Below, one piece after another: positions 31,319 through 40,337 of a DNA stretch of 64,000 nt. The translations under genes were made by a program, and so were the position numbers. The notes under the pieces were generated by a model. It was not told where the DNA came from, made no database searches, and saw nothing but the letters and a program-made list of their open reading frames with translations. Numbering within the stretch: position 1 is the stretch's first letter; the number at the start of each line of letters is the position of its first letter. Source of the stretch: Oscillospiraceae bacterium (lineage in GTDB: Bacteria > Bacillota > Clostridia > Oscillospirales > Acutalibacteraceae); contig CADBBT010000022.1 of NCBI GenBank assembly GCA_902792985.1, forward strand, positions 13,915 to 77,914, in the 5' to 3' direction.

Positions 31319-32752
31319 TTATACGTTCAAAACAGCCTGGAATCCTTCGCCCTCATAGCGCGCAAGGATCGGCGCGATCACGTCCGCGAGGAATTCATCC
31401 ACCTGTCCGGAAGAACGGCCGGTGTATTTGCGCGGATCGAGATGCATGGTGATCTCTTCCTTGCTCAGCGGGAACGCGTCGTCCGCCGCAATGCGGTCGA
31501 TCAGATCGTTCACGCCGCCTTCCAGCTTGACTTTTGCGGCTGCGGCATGGGAATGCACGCGCAGTCTTTCGTGCAGCTCCTGACGGTTGCCGCCGCGGCG
31601 CACAGATTCCATCATGATGTTTTCCGTTGCCATGAACGGCAGCTTTTCCATCACGCGGCGTTCCACAACTTTGTCGTAGACTACAAGACCGTCGGTGACG
31701 TTGATGTAGATCTGCAAAATGGCGTCGATGGCGAGGAAAGCCTCCGCCACGCTGATGCGCTTGTTGGCGGAATCGTCGAGCGTGCGCTCAAACCACTGTG
31801 TGCTTGCCGTCATGGGCGCGTTGAGCGCGTCGACCATGACATAGCGCGCCAGCGAGCAGATGCGTTCGCTTCTCATGGGGTTGCGTTTGTAGGGCATGGC
31901 GGACGAACCGATCTGGTTTTTGCCGAACGGTTCCTCCATCTCTTCAAACGACTGCAGAATACGCATGTCGTTGGCGAATTTATACGCGCTTTGCGCAATG
32001 CCGGAAAGCACGCCGAGAAAGTAGGCGTCTACCTTGCGGGAGTAGGTCTGTCCGGACACGGGTACGCAGCCGGAAAAGCCCATGTCTTCGGCGATCAGTG
32101 CCTCCAGACGCTTGACTTTTTCTTCGTCGCCGTCAAACAGCTCCATGAACGAGGCCTGCGTGCCGGTGGTGCCCTTGGAGCCGAGCAGCTTCAGGCGGGA
32201 AAGCTGGAATTCCAGATTCTCCACATCCTCCGCCAGTTCGTTTATCCAAAGCGTTGCGCGCTTGCCGACGGTGGTGAGCTGCGCGGGCTGCAGATGGGTG
32301 TAGGCCAAACAGGGCATCGCCTTGTATTTTTCAGCGAACGCAGACAGGTTGCGCAGCACCTGTGCGCACTGCTTGAGCACAAGCTGGCTCGCTTCGCGCA
32401 GAATGATTACATCGGTGTTGTCGCCGACATAGCAGCTCGTTGCGCCGAGGTGGATGATCGCCTCTGCGTCCGGGCACTGCTTGCCATAGGCATAAACATG
32501 ACTCATCACGTCGTGGCGCACTTCTTTTTCGCGCGCTTCGGCAACGTCGTAGTTGATGTCGTCCTTGAACTGCTCCAGCTGGGCGATCTGCGCGTCGGTG
32601 ATGGCAAGACCGAGCTTCTGTTCCGCTTTGGCCAGCGAGATCCACAGTCTGCGCCACGTTTTGAATTTATGGTCGGGAGAGAAGAGATACTGCATCTCCT
32701 TGCTGGAGTAGCGTGTGGAAAACGGGGAAATGTAAGAAGCGTGATCTGACAT
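31319..32752 (-). CDS. purB: Adenylosuccinate lyase
   Basis: PurB acts twice in purine synthesis, on SAICAR and on adenylosuccinate. The 477 residues include RYSSKEMQYLFSPDHKFKTWRRLW at the start, HLGATSCYVGDNTD, SKGTTGTQASF, and the fumarase/aspartase signature GSSAMPYKRNPMRSE. I chose the ATG at 32752 because a perfect TAGGAGGTTTCCC site precedes it; the open frame beyond lies inside the upstream gene. It has the long C-terminal half typical of the eukaryote-like PurB branch found in many Clostridia. It sits in a minus-strand group with a phosphoesterase and murD. Confidence 0.95.
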   Translation of the reverse strand: MSDHASYISPFSTRYSSKEMQYLFSPDHKFKTWRRLWISLAKAEQKLGLAITDAQIAQLEQFKDDINYDVAEAREKEVRHDVMSHVYAYGKQCPDAEAIIHLGATSCYVGDNTDVIILREASQLVLKQCAQVLRNLSAFAEKYKAMPCLAYTHLQPAQLTTVGKRATLWINELAEDVENLEFQLSRLKLLGSKGTTGTQASFMELFDGDEEKVKRLEALIAEDMGFSGCVPVSGQTYSRKVDAYFLGVLSGIAQSAYKFANDMRILQSFEEMEEPFGKNQIGSSAMPYKRNPMRSERICSLARYVMVDALNAPMTASTQWFERTLDDSANKRISVAEAFLAIDAILQIYINVTDGLVVYDKVVERRVMEKLPFMATENIMMESVRRGGNRQELHERLRVHSHAAAAKVKLEGGVNDLIDRIAADDAFPLSKEEITMHLDPRKYTGRSSGQVDEFLADVIAPILARYEGEGFQAVLNV

Positions 32753-32784
32753 GGGAAACCTCCTAAAAAACATCTCAAAATTGA

Positions 32785-33864
32785 TCAACCGTTGATGGGG
32801 TCGGTGACGGGGACGGGCGGTTCGATCGGGTCGGTCGGAACCGGAATGAACGGGAAGGGGATCGGGATGATGTCGCCGCCGTCCGCATCCGCCTTTGCCG
32901 TTTTCAGCGTGTAATCCATTTCGCACGCTTGGCCGTCGGATTCAATGCGCCACTCGCCGCGGTAAAAATCACGGCTGCGCACGAGCACATGGTCGTCATA
33001 AACTTCCACTTCCGCGCCGGTGCCGGAATGAGAGTAGGTGCCGCTCTTGTCGTCCTCGTTGCCGACCTCGGTCAAACGGGGCAGATAGATTTCCGGGAAG
33101 CCGTCACTGTCATGGAAAGACCAGAACAGATACATCGGCATATGGGTGTGGCCGCAGAAATAAAACAGATCGTGCTCCTTGTTGAACTGAGCAAGCAGAT
33201 CGATCAGACGGGTGGTCTCTTCGCCGCTTTCGTCGATCGCGTCGTCGGCAGGGTAGTGCGAAAACACAAACACGGGCTTGTCGCTCTTTGCAGCTTCTTC
33301 CAGCACGCCCTCCAGCCAGGTGAACTGCGCTTCGCTGATCATCATTTCATACACGAGCTGTTCTTCCATGCCGAGCACGATGAAGATGTAGCCGTCGATC
33401 ACTTCGCTGTAATACGGGCGGTCAAGGTCTTTGCCGAAGAACGCCTTTGTAAAATCGTACCAGCGCTGCTGCAGCTTTTGATGGTCGCCGCCGTCGCCGC
33501 CGTTGCCGATATCATGGTTGCCTACTACGGGCAGGATGTGCTTCTGATCTTTCAAAAACAGCCGGGCAGAACCGTGGAACATCATGTTTTCAAGCACCTG
33601 GCCGTTCATGGTGTTGTCGCCGAGGAAGATCACGGCATCGTTGCCGCTTTCGTTTTTCGCAACATCGCTCAGGCAGCGGTTGAACACGCGGTAGCGCTGC
33701 AGATCGGTCGTTTCAATGTGGGAGTCGGAAAGGATCGTGAAATTGAGCAAGCAGTCCTCCGGGTCGCGCACATCGTAGTTTTTGGTTGGAACAAAGGATG
33801 CGGCAAGCATCATGACAATTGCAACAACGATGGATGATATCCGGATCGCAAAAGATTTGATCAT
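32785..33864 (-). CDS. Exported or membrane-anchored metallophosphoesterase
   Basis: A 359-residue calcineurin-like phosphoesterase with an N-terminal hydrophobic segment (ISSIVVAIVMMLAASFV). Metal-binding motifs are ILSDSHI, IFLGDNTMNG, VVGNHDIG, FSHYPADD and FCGHTHMP. The C-terminus is a Pro-rich tail (IPIPFPFIPVPTDPIEPPVP), which may span or bind the cell wall. It lies 32 bp before purB and is probably co-transcribed with it. Together with the gene at the left edge and the YmdB-like gene, the window holds three unrelated members of this fold. The substrate is unknown. Confidence 0.8.
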   Translation of the reverse strand: MIKSFAIRISSIVVAIVMMLAASFVPTKNYDVRDPEDCLLNFTILSDSHIETTDLQRYRVFNRCLSDVAKNESGNDAVIFLGDNTMNGQVLENMMFHGSARLFLKDQKHILPVVGNHDIGNGGDGGDHQKLQQRWYDFTKAFFGKDLDRPYYSEVIDGYIFIVLGMEEQLVYEMMISEAQFTWLEGVLEEAAKSDKPVFVFSHYPADDAIDESGEETTRLIDLLAQFNKEHDLFYFCGHTHMPMYLFWSFHDSDGFPEIYLPRLTEVGNEDDKSGTYSHSGTGAEVEVYDDHVLVRSRDFYRGEWRIESDGQACEMDYTLKTAKADADGGDIIPIPFPFIPVPTDPIEPPVPVTDPING

Positions 33865-33958
33865 AGAAAAGCCTCCAAAAGATTTTTATGCATTCAGTTT
33901 AACACGTTCGTAATCGGATTTCCATAGTTCGGCAAAATCTTTTACAAAAATTTCGGAA

Positions 33959-35869
33959 TTATTCTTTCAGCGATTCCAGCTCCTCGTTAAGCTGTTCCCA
34001 TTCCTCCATCCGCGCCTCCTGCGCTGTGGTGGCTTCATGCAGCGCGTTTGTCAGCCGCAGGATCTCCTCGTAGTCCGCTGCGGTGGCGTTCAGCGCTTCT
34101 TGCAGCGCCGCGATGTCTGCATCCGCGCGGTCGATCTCTTCCTCCAGTCGGCGAATGCGGCCTTCTGTACGGCGGATGCGGCTGTTTTGCTCCTTTTGTT
34201 TTTGATAGGTGTTTTCCTTGGGCGCCTTTTTAGGCTGTGCGGGCGCGTTTTGTTTTCTTGCTTCAAGCGCAAGCAGAAAATCATCGTAGCCGCCGGTGAA
34301 GCTTTCGATCCCGTGGCTGTCTAAGTTGAGCACGCGTGTGGCAAGGCGGTTGATGAAATAGCGGTCGTGCGACACGATCAAAAGTGTGCCGTCAAAATCC
34401 GAAAGCGCCGCTTCAAGCGCTTCGCCGGATGCGATGTCCAGATGGTTTGTCGGCTCGTCAAGCACCAGAAAGTTTGATCCGGAAAGCATGAGCTTGAGCA
34501 GTGCAACGCGCGCGCGTTCGCCGCCGGAGAGGGCGCGCATGCTTTTGAACACGTCTTCGCCCTGAAACAAAAACGCGGCCAGCGCCCGGCGCACGTCCAC
34601 CTCGTTCATTTGCCGGAAGGTGTCCCAGACCTCGTCGAGCACGCTTTTTTCGCTTTGGCTCAGTTCGGCGAGCGTCTGATCGAAATAGCCGACCTTCACA
34701 TTTACGCCGAGCGTGATCTTGCCGCTGTCGCGCCGTTCGCGGCCGAGCAGTATTTTCAAAAGCGTGGATTTTCCGCAGCCGTTTTCGCCGGTGAGGAATA
34801 CGCGTTCGCCGCGGAAGATTTCAAGGCTGACATCGGAAAACAGAACCTTGTCTCCAAACGCTTTCGACAGCCCTTTGGCAAAGAGCACGTCGTTTCCGGA
34901 TGTGAGCGTCGGCGTAAAATGAAAGCGGATGGCCTTGTCTGCCTGCTCGGGGCGCACAAGGTCTTTTTCCAGCCGGTCAATGCTTTTTTGCTTGCTGGCA
35001 ATGGTCTTGTAGTTGCGTTCTCGGTTGAAGCGCTTTTGCTGTTCAATGATCCCCTCAATGCGGCGGATCTCTTTCATTGCGCCGGCATAAACGCGCTCTT
35101 CGGCTTTTTTCTGCTCTTCGCGCAGCAGCCGGTGGCGGCTGTAGTTGCCGTCGGTGGCAAAAAATCTGCCGTGGCTGAGTTCAAAGATGCGCGTTGTGAT
35201 CTTGTCCAAAAAATAGCGGTCGTGCGAAATGACGACGCAAGCGCCGGCGTACTGGGAGATGAAATCCTCGAGCCAGGCGATGCTTTTCAGATCCAGATGG
35301 TTCGTCGGTTCGTCGAGCAGCAGAAGATTTGCGCCGGAAAGCAGCAGCTTTGCAAGGCTCACCTTTGAGCGCTGGCCGCCGGAAAGAAGTTTGCACGGCA
35401 GCGAAAAATCTGTTTCCGCAAAACCGAGACCGCGCAGCGCGGCACGCGCTCTGCTTTGATAGGTCAGCCCGTCGCGGCGGTCGATGAGGTCGAGCAGTGC
35501 GCTTTGGCGGGCGATGAGGGCGGCGTTGTCCGCGCCTTGTTTTCCGATACGGTGTTCGATCTCGGAAAGCTCTTTTTCCGCCGCGATCACATCGCTGAAC
35601 ACGGTGAGCAGCTCGTTAAGCACAGTGCGCTCGCTTTCGGCGCACGCATGCTGTTCCATATAGCCGATGACGGTGTCTTTGCCCAGCGAAAGCATGCCGG
35701 ATGCGGGTGTGTATTCGCGCGTGAACAACTTGAACAGCGTGGTTTTGCCTGCGCCGTTGACGCCGATGAGACCGATCTTGTCCTTTGCGCCGATGTCAAA
35801 GGAAACGTCGGAAAAAATATCCGTGTCGCCGAAGGACATGGACAGTCGAAACGCACTTGCAAGCGCCAT
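33959..35869 (-). CDS. ABC-F family ATPase (ribosome-associated type)
   Basis: This 636-residue soluble protein has two ABC ATPase modules and no membrane segment. The first Walker A is GVNGAGKTTLF and its signature is LLSGGQRSKVSLAKLLL with LLLLDEPTNHLD; the second has TGENGCGKSTLL, ALSGGERARVALLKLML and FLVLDEPTNHLD. Between them is the ABC-F linker helix pair (about 235-310), and the C-terminus is a long coiled coil. Members act on the ribosomal E site; the sequence fits the general YdiF/Uup-like housekeeping group. I see nothing that marks it as an antibiotic-resistance type. A sigma-A promoter lies at 35899-35927. Confidence 0.9.
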   Translation of the reverse strand: MALASAFRLSMSFGDTDIFSDVSFDIGAKDKIGLIGVNGAGKTTLFKLFTREYTPASGMLSLGKDTVIGYMEQHACAESERTVLNELLTVFSDVIAAEKELSEIEHRIGKQGADNAALIARQSALLDLIDRRDGLTYQSRARAALRGLGFAETDFSLPCKLLSGGQRSKVSLAKLLLSGANLLLLDEPTNHLDLKSIAWLEDFISQYAGACVVISHDRYFLDKITTRIFELSHGRFFATDGNYSRHRLLREEQKKAEERVYAGAMKEIRRIEGIIEQQKRFNRERNYKTIASKQKSIDRLEKDLVRPEQADKAIRFHFTPTLTSGNDVLFAKGLSKAFGDKVLFSDVSLEIFRGERVFLTGENGCGKSTLLKILLGRERRDSGKITLGVNVKVGYFDQTLAELSQSEKSVLDEVWDTFRQMNEVDVRRALAAFLFQGEDVFKSMRALSGGERARVALLKLMLSGSNFLVLDEPTNHLDIASGEALEAALSDFDGTLLIVSHDRYFINRLATRVLNLDSHGIESFTGGYDDFLLALEARKQNAPAQPKKAPKENTYQKQKEQNSRIRRTEGRIRRLEEEIDRADADIAALQEALNATAADYEEILRLTNALHEATTAQEARMEEWEQLNEELESLKE

Positions 35870-35898
35870 GGTGTCACCCCCGAATTATTTGCTGCTCT

Positions 35899-35927
35899 AT
35901 TCTACCCGAAAAAACGCCGCTTTGCAA
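35899..35927 (-). promoter_or_regulatory. Sigma-A promoter of the ABC-F gene
   Basis: On the minus strand TTGCAA (+ 35922-35927), a 17-bp spacer and TAGAAT (+ 35899-35904) precede the start by about 30 bp. Confidence 0.7.
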
Positions 35928-35956
35928 GGCTTTTGCGAAATTGTTTGCAAATGCTC

Positions 35957-35985
35957 TTGTCAAAAACAAAGAAAGGTGCTATAAT
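35957..35985 (+). promoter_or_regulatory. Sigma-A promoter of the zinc-ribbon gene
   Basis: TTGTCA (35957-35962), 17 bp, and TATAAT (35980-35985) lie 33 bp before the start at 36019, divergent from the ABC-F promoter. Confidence 0.8.
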
Positions 35986-36018
35986 CAATTCGATTACGAA
36001 CAACAAGGAGGTCATGTC

Positions 36019-36399
36019 ATGCTCTGTAAAAATTGCGGCAGCGTGATCAACGACGGCGCTGATCTGTGCTACGCCTGCGGAACGCCTGTGCGCGAGGATT
36101 TGCAAAACGAGGCGCTGTATACGCTTGACGATACCCCGGACACACCCGACCCTTCCCCGGAGGCGCAAACGGCTTTGCCGACGGATGTGCCTGTGGACAA
36201 CGCACAGAAAGCAGGTGCGTTTTCGCGCTTTATCAGCTTTCTCTTTGCGCTGATCGGTTTGATCCTTTATGGTGTGCAGCGCAAAAACGGCGAGGACGCA
36301 AAAGCTGTTTCCATTGCAAACGCGATCATGACGGGTTTTTGCGCAAAAATGGCGGTCGCGATCTGCTATTTGCTCGTAACTTACATTATGCATAGATAA
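36019..36399 (+). CDS. Zinc-ribbon membrane protein
   Basis: A 126-residue protein opens with a zinc ribbon (MLCKNCGSVINDGADLCYACGTPV, two CxxC pairs). It has an acidic, Pro-rich linker and then two hydrophobic segments (FSRFISFLFALIGLILYG and KMAVAICYLLVTYI). The layout suggests a small inner-membrane protein with a cytoplasmic metal-binding head. The ATG at 36019 has AAGGAGG in front; an ATG at 36014 is out of frame. It is the first gene of a + strand run that continues with the DUF1858 gene. Function unknown. Confidence 0.75.
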   Translation: MLCKNCGSVINDGADLCYACGTPVREDLQNEALYTLDDTPDTPDPSPEAQTALPTDVPVDNAQKAGAFSRFISFLFALIGLILYGVQRKNGEDAKAVSIANAIMTGFCAKMAVAICYLLVTYIMHR

Positions 36400-36426
36400 T
36401 GAAAGAAAACAGAAAGGATGATTCTG

Positions 36427-36630
36427 ATGAAAGAAATCACAAAAGATATGCTGATCGGCGATATTCTGGATGCTGATCCCGGCACGGCGATGTTCTTTTT
36501 CCAAATGGGCATGCACTGTCTGGGCTGCCCGGCTTCCCGCGGTGAAAGCGTGGAGGACGCCTGTGCTGTGCACGGCGTTGACCCGGACGAGCTGATCGCG
36601 CAGATCAACGAGTATCTCGCAGAAAAATGA
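36427..36630 (+). CDS. DUF1858-domain protein
   Basis: The 67 residues (KEITKDMLIGDILDADPGTA, then MHCLGCPASRGESVEDACAVHG) match the DUF1858 family, whose CxxC motif is thought to bind a metal or take part in redox reactions and which often lies near hybrid-cluster or redox proteins. The ATG at 36427 is preferred because AAAGGATG then stands at the right distance; an in-frame ATG at 36418 overlaps that site. It follows the zinc-ribbon gene by 27 bp and is followed by a terminator, so the pair forms a small operon. Confidence 0.85.
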   Translation: MKEITKDMLIGDILDADPGTAMFFFQMGMHCLGCPASRGESVEDACAVHGVDPDELIAQINEYLAEK

Positions 36631-36639
36631 GCATAAAGG

Positions 36640-36669
36640 GCGGCGGGAGCTTTTCCGCCGCGCTTTTTT
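36640..36669 (+). terminator. Terminator after the DUF1858 gene
   Basis: GCGGCGG (36640-36646) pairs with CCGCCGC (36655-36661), followed by GC and six T. It separates the two-gene zinc-ribbon operon from trmK. Confidence 0.85.
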
Positions 36670-36845
36670 CAACCGAGAACTGTCCGCTGCTTTTTGAAGC
36701 ACGCCGCAGTTCACGCAAAGCAACCGCTGATTCAATCGCCGCAGGAAGATCGGCAAGAGATGTTTGTGCAATTGGCAGAGCGTTTTTCGCCGGAATTTGC
36801 GCATCCGATGCAATCAGCAGTCATCAAAGCTTTCGGAGGTTCCCC

Positions 36846-37538
36846 ATGTCCAATTCCGCCATCCGCCTTGATCCGCGCCTGTCAGCAGTCGCTTCTTTGG
36901 TCAAACGCGGCAACCGACTGATCGACATCGGCACCGACCACGCGTATGTGCCGTGCTTTCTTGTGTCTTCCGGCGTATGCCCGTCGGCCGTCGCGGCAGA
37001 TCTGCGCAAAGGGCCGCTGCAAAACGCAAGGCAGACCATCGCCGCCTGCGCGCTGGAACACGCGGTTGAAACGTGCCTGTCCGACGGGCTTGACGCGATC
37101 GCGCCGCAAAAAAACTGCACGGTCGTGCTTGCGGGAATGGGCGGCCTTTTGATCGCAGAGCTGCTGCAGCGCACGCCGTGGGTGTTCGACCCTGCGGTGC
37201 AGATCGTCGCGCAGCCGATGAGTCACGCAGAGGATGTGCGGCGTTTCTTTTTTGAAAACGGCTTTGCGCTTGAACGCGAAGTCTGCGCTGCGGACGGCAG
37301 ACACCTATATTGCGCGATGGCGGCGCATTTTACGGGCGAAAAAGCGACGCCTTCTCCGGCTATGCCCTATGGCGGGCTGTTGTTTCGATCCGAAGACAGC
37401 ACGGCGCAGCGATATTTGCGCCTGCAGTTCGAACGCCTGAAAAAGCGCCGCGACGCTCTGGATGCCGCCGGCACAGACGAACACGAAGTTACGCGTCTGA
37501 ACGCGGTGCTGTCGGATTTTGAAGCAATGCGCGCATAA
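36846..37538 (+). CDS. trmK: tRNA (adenine(22)-N1)-methyltransferase TrmK
   Basis: TrmK makes m1A22 in bacterial tRNA with S-adenosylmethionine. The 230 residues have the Rossmann start (RLSAVASLVKRGNRLIDIGTDHAYVPCFLV), AVAADLRKGPLQNARQTI, and the family's VVLAGMGGLLIAELL and IVAQPMSHAEDVRRFFFENGF motifs, with a C-terminal helical domain. The ATG at 36846 follows CGGAGGTTCCCC; the longer open frame lies in the terminator region. In Firmicutes TrmK is normally next to a Nif3-like gene, as here. Confidence 0.92.
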   Translation: MSNSAIRLDPRLSAVASLVKRGNRLIDIGTDHAYVPCFLVSSGVCPSAVAADLRKGPLQNARQTIAACALEHAVETCLSDGLDAIAPQKNCTVVLAGMGGLLIAELLQRTPWVFDPAVQIVAQPMSHAEDVRRFFFENGFALEREVCAADGRHLYCAMAAHFTGEKATPSPAMPYGGLLFRSEDSTAQRYLRLQFERLKKRRDALDAAGTDEHEVTRLNAVLSDFEAMRA

Positions 37539-37539
37539 T

Positions 37540-37612
37540 CCCACGTTCTCCAATCTACTCTACTCCACTCAACCCCTCAATCCCTCAATTCAACTCTACA
37601 CACTTTACTGCG
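37540..37612 (+). repeat. Pyrimidine-rich tract before the Nif3-like gene
   Basis: The 82-bp gap is made of CTC/CAA words (CTACTCTACTCCACTCAAC, then CCCTCAAT units) and ends at the ribosome-binding site GCGGAGGTT. It is a short, degenerate version of the octamer tract before dnaE and has the same orientation. Confidence 0.6.
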
Positions 37613-37621
37613 GAGGTTCTC

Positions 37622-38395
37622 ATGCCAACTGTGAAAGATATTTATGATTTTTTAGATGCGCGCGCCCCGTTTGCGACCCAGTGCGACTGGGACAACAGCG
37701 GCCTTTTGCTCGGCGATGCAAACAGGCAGGTGCGCCGTGTCGGCTTTGCGCTTGATCTGACCGCGCAAACGCTGCAGCAGGCCGTGGACGAAGCGCTTGA
37801 TCTTCTGGTGACGCACCATCCGGTGATCTTTCGCCCGAAGCGCAGGCTGTTGTCCGGCGAGCTTGTGTATGAACTTGTGCGCAACGACATCGCCGTGATC
37901 TCGTCGCATATCCCCTGGGACTGCGCAGACGGCGGGGTGAACGACGTGCTTTGCATCGCGCTGAATCTCTCAAATGTGAAAAAGATCGAAACGCCCGACA
38001 CGGCCGCGCCGCTGCTGCGGATCGGAACGCTGGAACACGAGATGACGCCGCAGGAATTTGCCGCACTTTGCGCAAAAAAATTCGGCACCACGATGCGCCT
38101 TGCAAGCTGCGGCAAAACGGTCAAAACAATCGGCGTGGTCGGCGGCGCCGCAATGGAATATTGCGAAACGGCAAGACTGCACGGCGCCGATGTGTTTTTG
38201 ACGGGCGACGCGAAGCACCACGAGATGCTGGACGCGGTCGACAGCGGGATCAGCGTTGTGGCGGCCGGCCATTTTGAGACCGAGCATCCGTCGATGTTCG
38301 CTTTGAAAGAGCAGATCGAACAGGCGTTTCCATCGCTTTCCTGCCTTGTGCTGGAAGAGAAGAACCCTGTGGAATTCTTCGGCTGCAACGGGTGA
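37622..38395 (+). CDS. Nif3-like dinuclear metal-centre protein (YqfO family)
   Basis: The 257 residues match the Nif3/YqfO/YbgI family, which forms hexameric rings with a di-metal site. Landmarks are CDWDNSGLLLGD near residue 20, LLVTHHPVIFRPKRRL (metal His pair), SHIPWDCADGGVND, VGGAAMEYCETARLHGADVFLTGDAKHHEMLDA, and GHFETEHP with the last metal ligands. It lacks the inserted PII-like domain of longer homologues. The biochemical role is unsettled; some members are proposed to be GTP cyclohydrolase-like or hydrolases. It ends 6 bp before rqcH. Confidence 0.9.
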   Translation: MPTVKDIYDFLDARAPFATQCDWDNSGLLLGDANRQVRRVGFALDLTAQTLQQAVDEALDLLVTHHPVIFRPKRRLLSGELVYELVRNDIAVISSHIPWDCADGGVNDVLCIALNLSNVKKIETPDTAAPLLRIGTLEHEMTPQEFAALCAKKFGTTMRLASCGKTVKTIGVVGGAAMEYCETARLHGADVFLTGDAKHHEMLDAVDSGISVVAAGHFETEHPSMFALKEQIEQAFPSLSCLVLEEKNPVEFFGCNG

Positions 38396-38401
38396 TCGGC
38401 G

Positions 38402-40156
38402 ATGGCATTGGACGGTATTTTTTTATCGCGCATCCGCGACGAGATCGCGCAGACAGTGCTCGGCTTTCGTGTGGAAAAGATCCAGCAGCCCACGCGCGAC
38501 GAGATCATTCTTGTGCTGCGCGGCAAAGGCGGCGCAAGGCGGCTTTTGATCTGCGTGCGGTCAGACAGCCCGCGTGTGCATTTTACCGAGCAGGCGGCGG
38601 AAAACCCGGCCGCGCCGCCGATGTTCTGCATGCTGCTGCGCAAGCACCTGACGGCGGCAAAGCTGACCGACGTGCGGCAGGAAGGGCTCGACCGGATGCT
38701 GTTTTTGACGTTTGACGCATCCAACGAGATCGGCGACCGTGTGACGCTCACGCTTTGCGTGGAGATCATGGGCACCTACAGCAATCTGATTCTGATCGGC
38801 GAAAACGGGAAGATTCTGGACGCGGCAAAGCGGATCGATTTTGCGGCGTCGAGCGTGCGGCAGATCTTGCCGAGGCTTCCCTATGTGCTGCCGACACCGC
38901 AGGACAAGCTGTGTTTGGAATGCACCGACATTTCCGCTGTGCTCGAACGGCTGCGGCAAACGCCGAACAAGCTGCTTTCCGGCGCGTTAATGAACGCAGT
39001 GCAGGGCATCTCACCGATCATTGCGCGCGAACTGACTTTCCGCGCGGCGGGGGATGATGTGCCTGTGAGCGCGCTGGCGGAAAACGCGTGGCACGCGCTG
39101 GAGACCCAGCTTCAAAAAGTCAAGGACGGTCTGCATCGCGATACGCAGGTGTGCATGGTGTGTGACGAAACCGGCGCACCCAAAGAGATCGCCTTTCTTG
39201 AAATTTTACAATATGGCACGGCGCGGCAAAGTGTGATGTTTCCGAACGCGTCGGCGCTGCTTGACCGCTTTTTTGCCGAACGCGACCGCGCGGTGCGGCT
39301 GCATGCGCGGGGAAAGGATCTGCTGCGCACGCTGAGTAATCTGACCGACCGCACGGCGCGCAAGCTCGCGATGCAGAAAAAGGAGCTGTCCGCCTGTGCC
39401 GACCGCGAAACGATGCGGCTGTATGGCGAACTGATCACGGCGAACCTGCACGCGCTGCAAAAGGGCAGTGTATTCTTTGATGTGCCGAATTACTACGACA
39501 ATATGCAGCCTGTGCGTATACCCGCCGATCCGGCGCTGTCGCCCAAGGAGAACGCGAACCGTTATTACCGCGATTACCGCAAGGCCAAGACCGCCGAGGG
39601 GATGCTCACAAAGCTGATCGCGCAGGGCGAAACGGAGCTTGCCTATTTCGCTTCCGTGCTCGATGCGCTTTCCCGCGCCGACACGCAGGCCGAGCTTGAC
39701 GCCATTCGCATGGAGCTGACCGAGCAGGGCTATTTGAAAGCGCGAAGCGGCAAAAAACAAAAGGCGCCCAAGGCACTGCCGCCGCTGGAGTTTCAAACGA
39801 CCGACGGCTTTCGGGTGCTGGTTGGCAGAAACAATCTGCAAAATGACCGTTTATCGTTGAAAACGGCGAACAAGACCGACCTTTGGCTGCATACGCAGGG
39901 CTTTCCCGGCTCGCATGTGATCCTTGAAACGAACGGCGAAGACGTGCCCGACCGTGCCATTGAGGAAGCGGCGGTCATTGCCGCAACACACAGCAAGGCG
40001 GCGGATTCTTCACTTGTGCCGGTGGATTATACGCCGGTGAAAAAGCTTAAAAAACCGGTCGGCGCAAAACCCGGCAAGGTCATTTACCACGAATACTTCA
40101 CGATCATGGTCAAGCCGGATAAGACGGCTTGCGAGAAGATGAGCGTGAAGAAGTGA
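38402..40156 (+). CDS. rqcH: RqcH, Rqc2-type ribosome quality control factor
   Basis: RqcH binds stalled large ribosomal subunits and recruits tRNA-Ala to add alanine tails for degradation. The 584 residues show the NFACT-N domain (MALDGIFLSRIRDEIAQTVLGFRVEKIQQPTRDEI), helix-hairpin-helix and coiled-coil regions, and the NFACT-R domain (FRVLVGRNNLQNDRLSLKTANKTDLWLHTQGFPGSHVIL). It starts 6 bp after the Nif3-like gene with no gap for a promoter. The old annotation as fibronectin-binding protein is superseded. The long repeat tract begins 14 bp after its stop. Confidence 0.92.
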   Translation: MALDGIFLSRIRDEIAQTVLGFRVEKIQQPTRDEIILVLRGKGGARRLLICVRSDSPRVHFTEQAAENPAAPPMFCMLLRKHLTAAKLTDVRQEGLDRMLFLTFDASNEIGDRVTLTLCVEIMGTYSNLILIGENGKILDAAKRIDFAASSVRQILPRLPYVLPTPQDKLCLECTDISAVLERLRQTPNKLLSGALMNAVQGISPIIARELTFRAAGDDVPVSALAENAWHALETQLQKVKDGLHRDTQVCMVCDETGAPKEIAFLEILQYGTARQSVMFPNASALLDRFFAERDRAVRLHARGKDLLRTLSNLTDRTARKLAMQKKELSACADRETMRLYGELITANLHALQKGSVFFDVPNYYDNMQPVRIPADPALSPKENANRYYRDYRKAKTAEGMLTKLIAQGETELAYFASVLDALSRADTQAELDAIRMELTEQGYLKARSGKKQKAPKALPPLEFQTTDGFRVLVGRNNLQNDRLSLKTANKTDLWLHTQGFPGSHVILETNGEDVPDRAIEEAAVIAATHSKAADSSLVPVDYTPVKKLKKPVGAKPGKVIYHEYFTIMVKPDKTACEKMSVKK

Positions 40157-40170
40157 GCAGGGGCAGGGAA

Positions 40171-40298
40171 TGAGGGAATGAGGGAATGAGGGAATGAGGG
40201 AATGAGGGAATAAGGTGATAAGGGAATAAGGGAATAAGGGAATAAGGTGATAAGGGAATAAGGGAATAAGGGAATAAGGTGATAAGGGAATAAGGGGA
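40171..40298 (+). repeat. G-rich octamer array, 16 units
   Basis: Five TGAGGGAA units (40171-40210) are followed by eleven units of TAAGGGAA with TAAGGTGA at every fourth position. This creates a higher period of 32 bp for three rounds. The GGG runs separated by 5 nt fit the general G-quadruplex pattern. It directly follows rqcH and precedes the C-rich array. There is no gene in 40157-40619. Confidence 0.95.
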
Positions 40299-40337
40299 TA
40301 AAGTTCCTGATTAGCTTCTCAATTTCTCAGCCCCTTA

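Noticed and set aside
33959..35869. ABC-F protein as an antibiotic-resistance determinant
   Set aside because: The linker and neighbours give no sign of a resistance type, and every Firmicutes genome carries housekeeping ABC-F genes.
36694..36921. Possible 75-residue protein (from a TTG) between the DUF1858 gene and trmK
   Set aside because: Its first half looks somewhat protein-like, but it has no ribosome-binding site and runs into the trmK coding region in another frame. At best it is a gene remnant.
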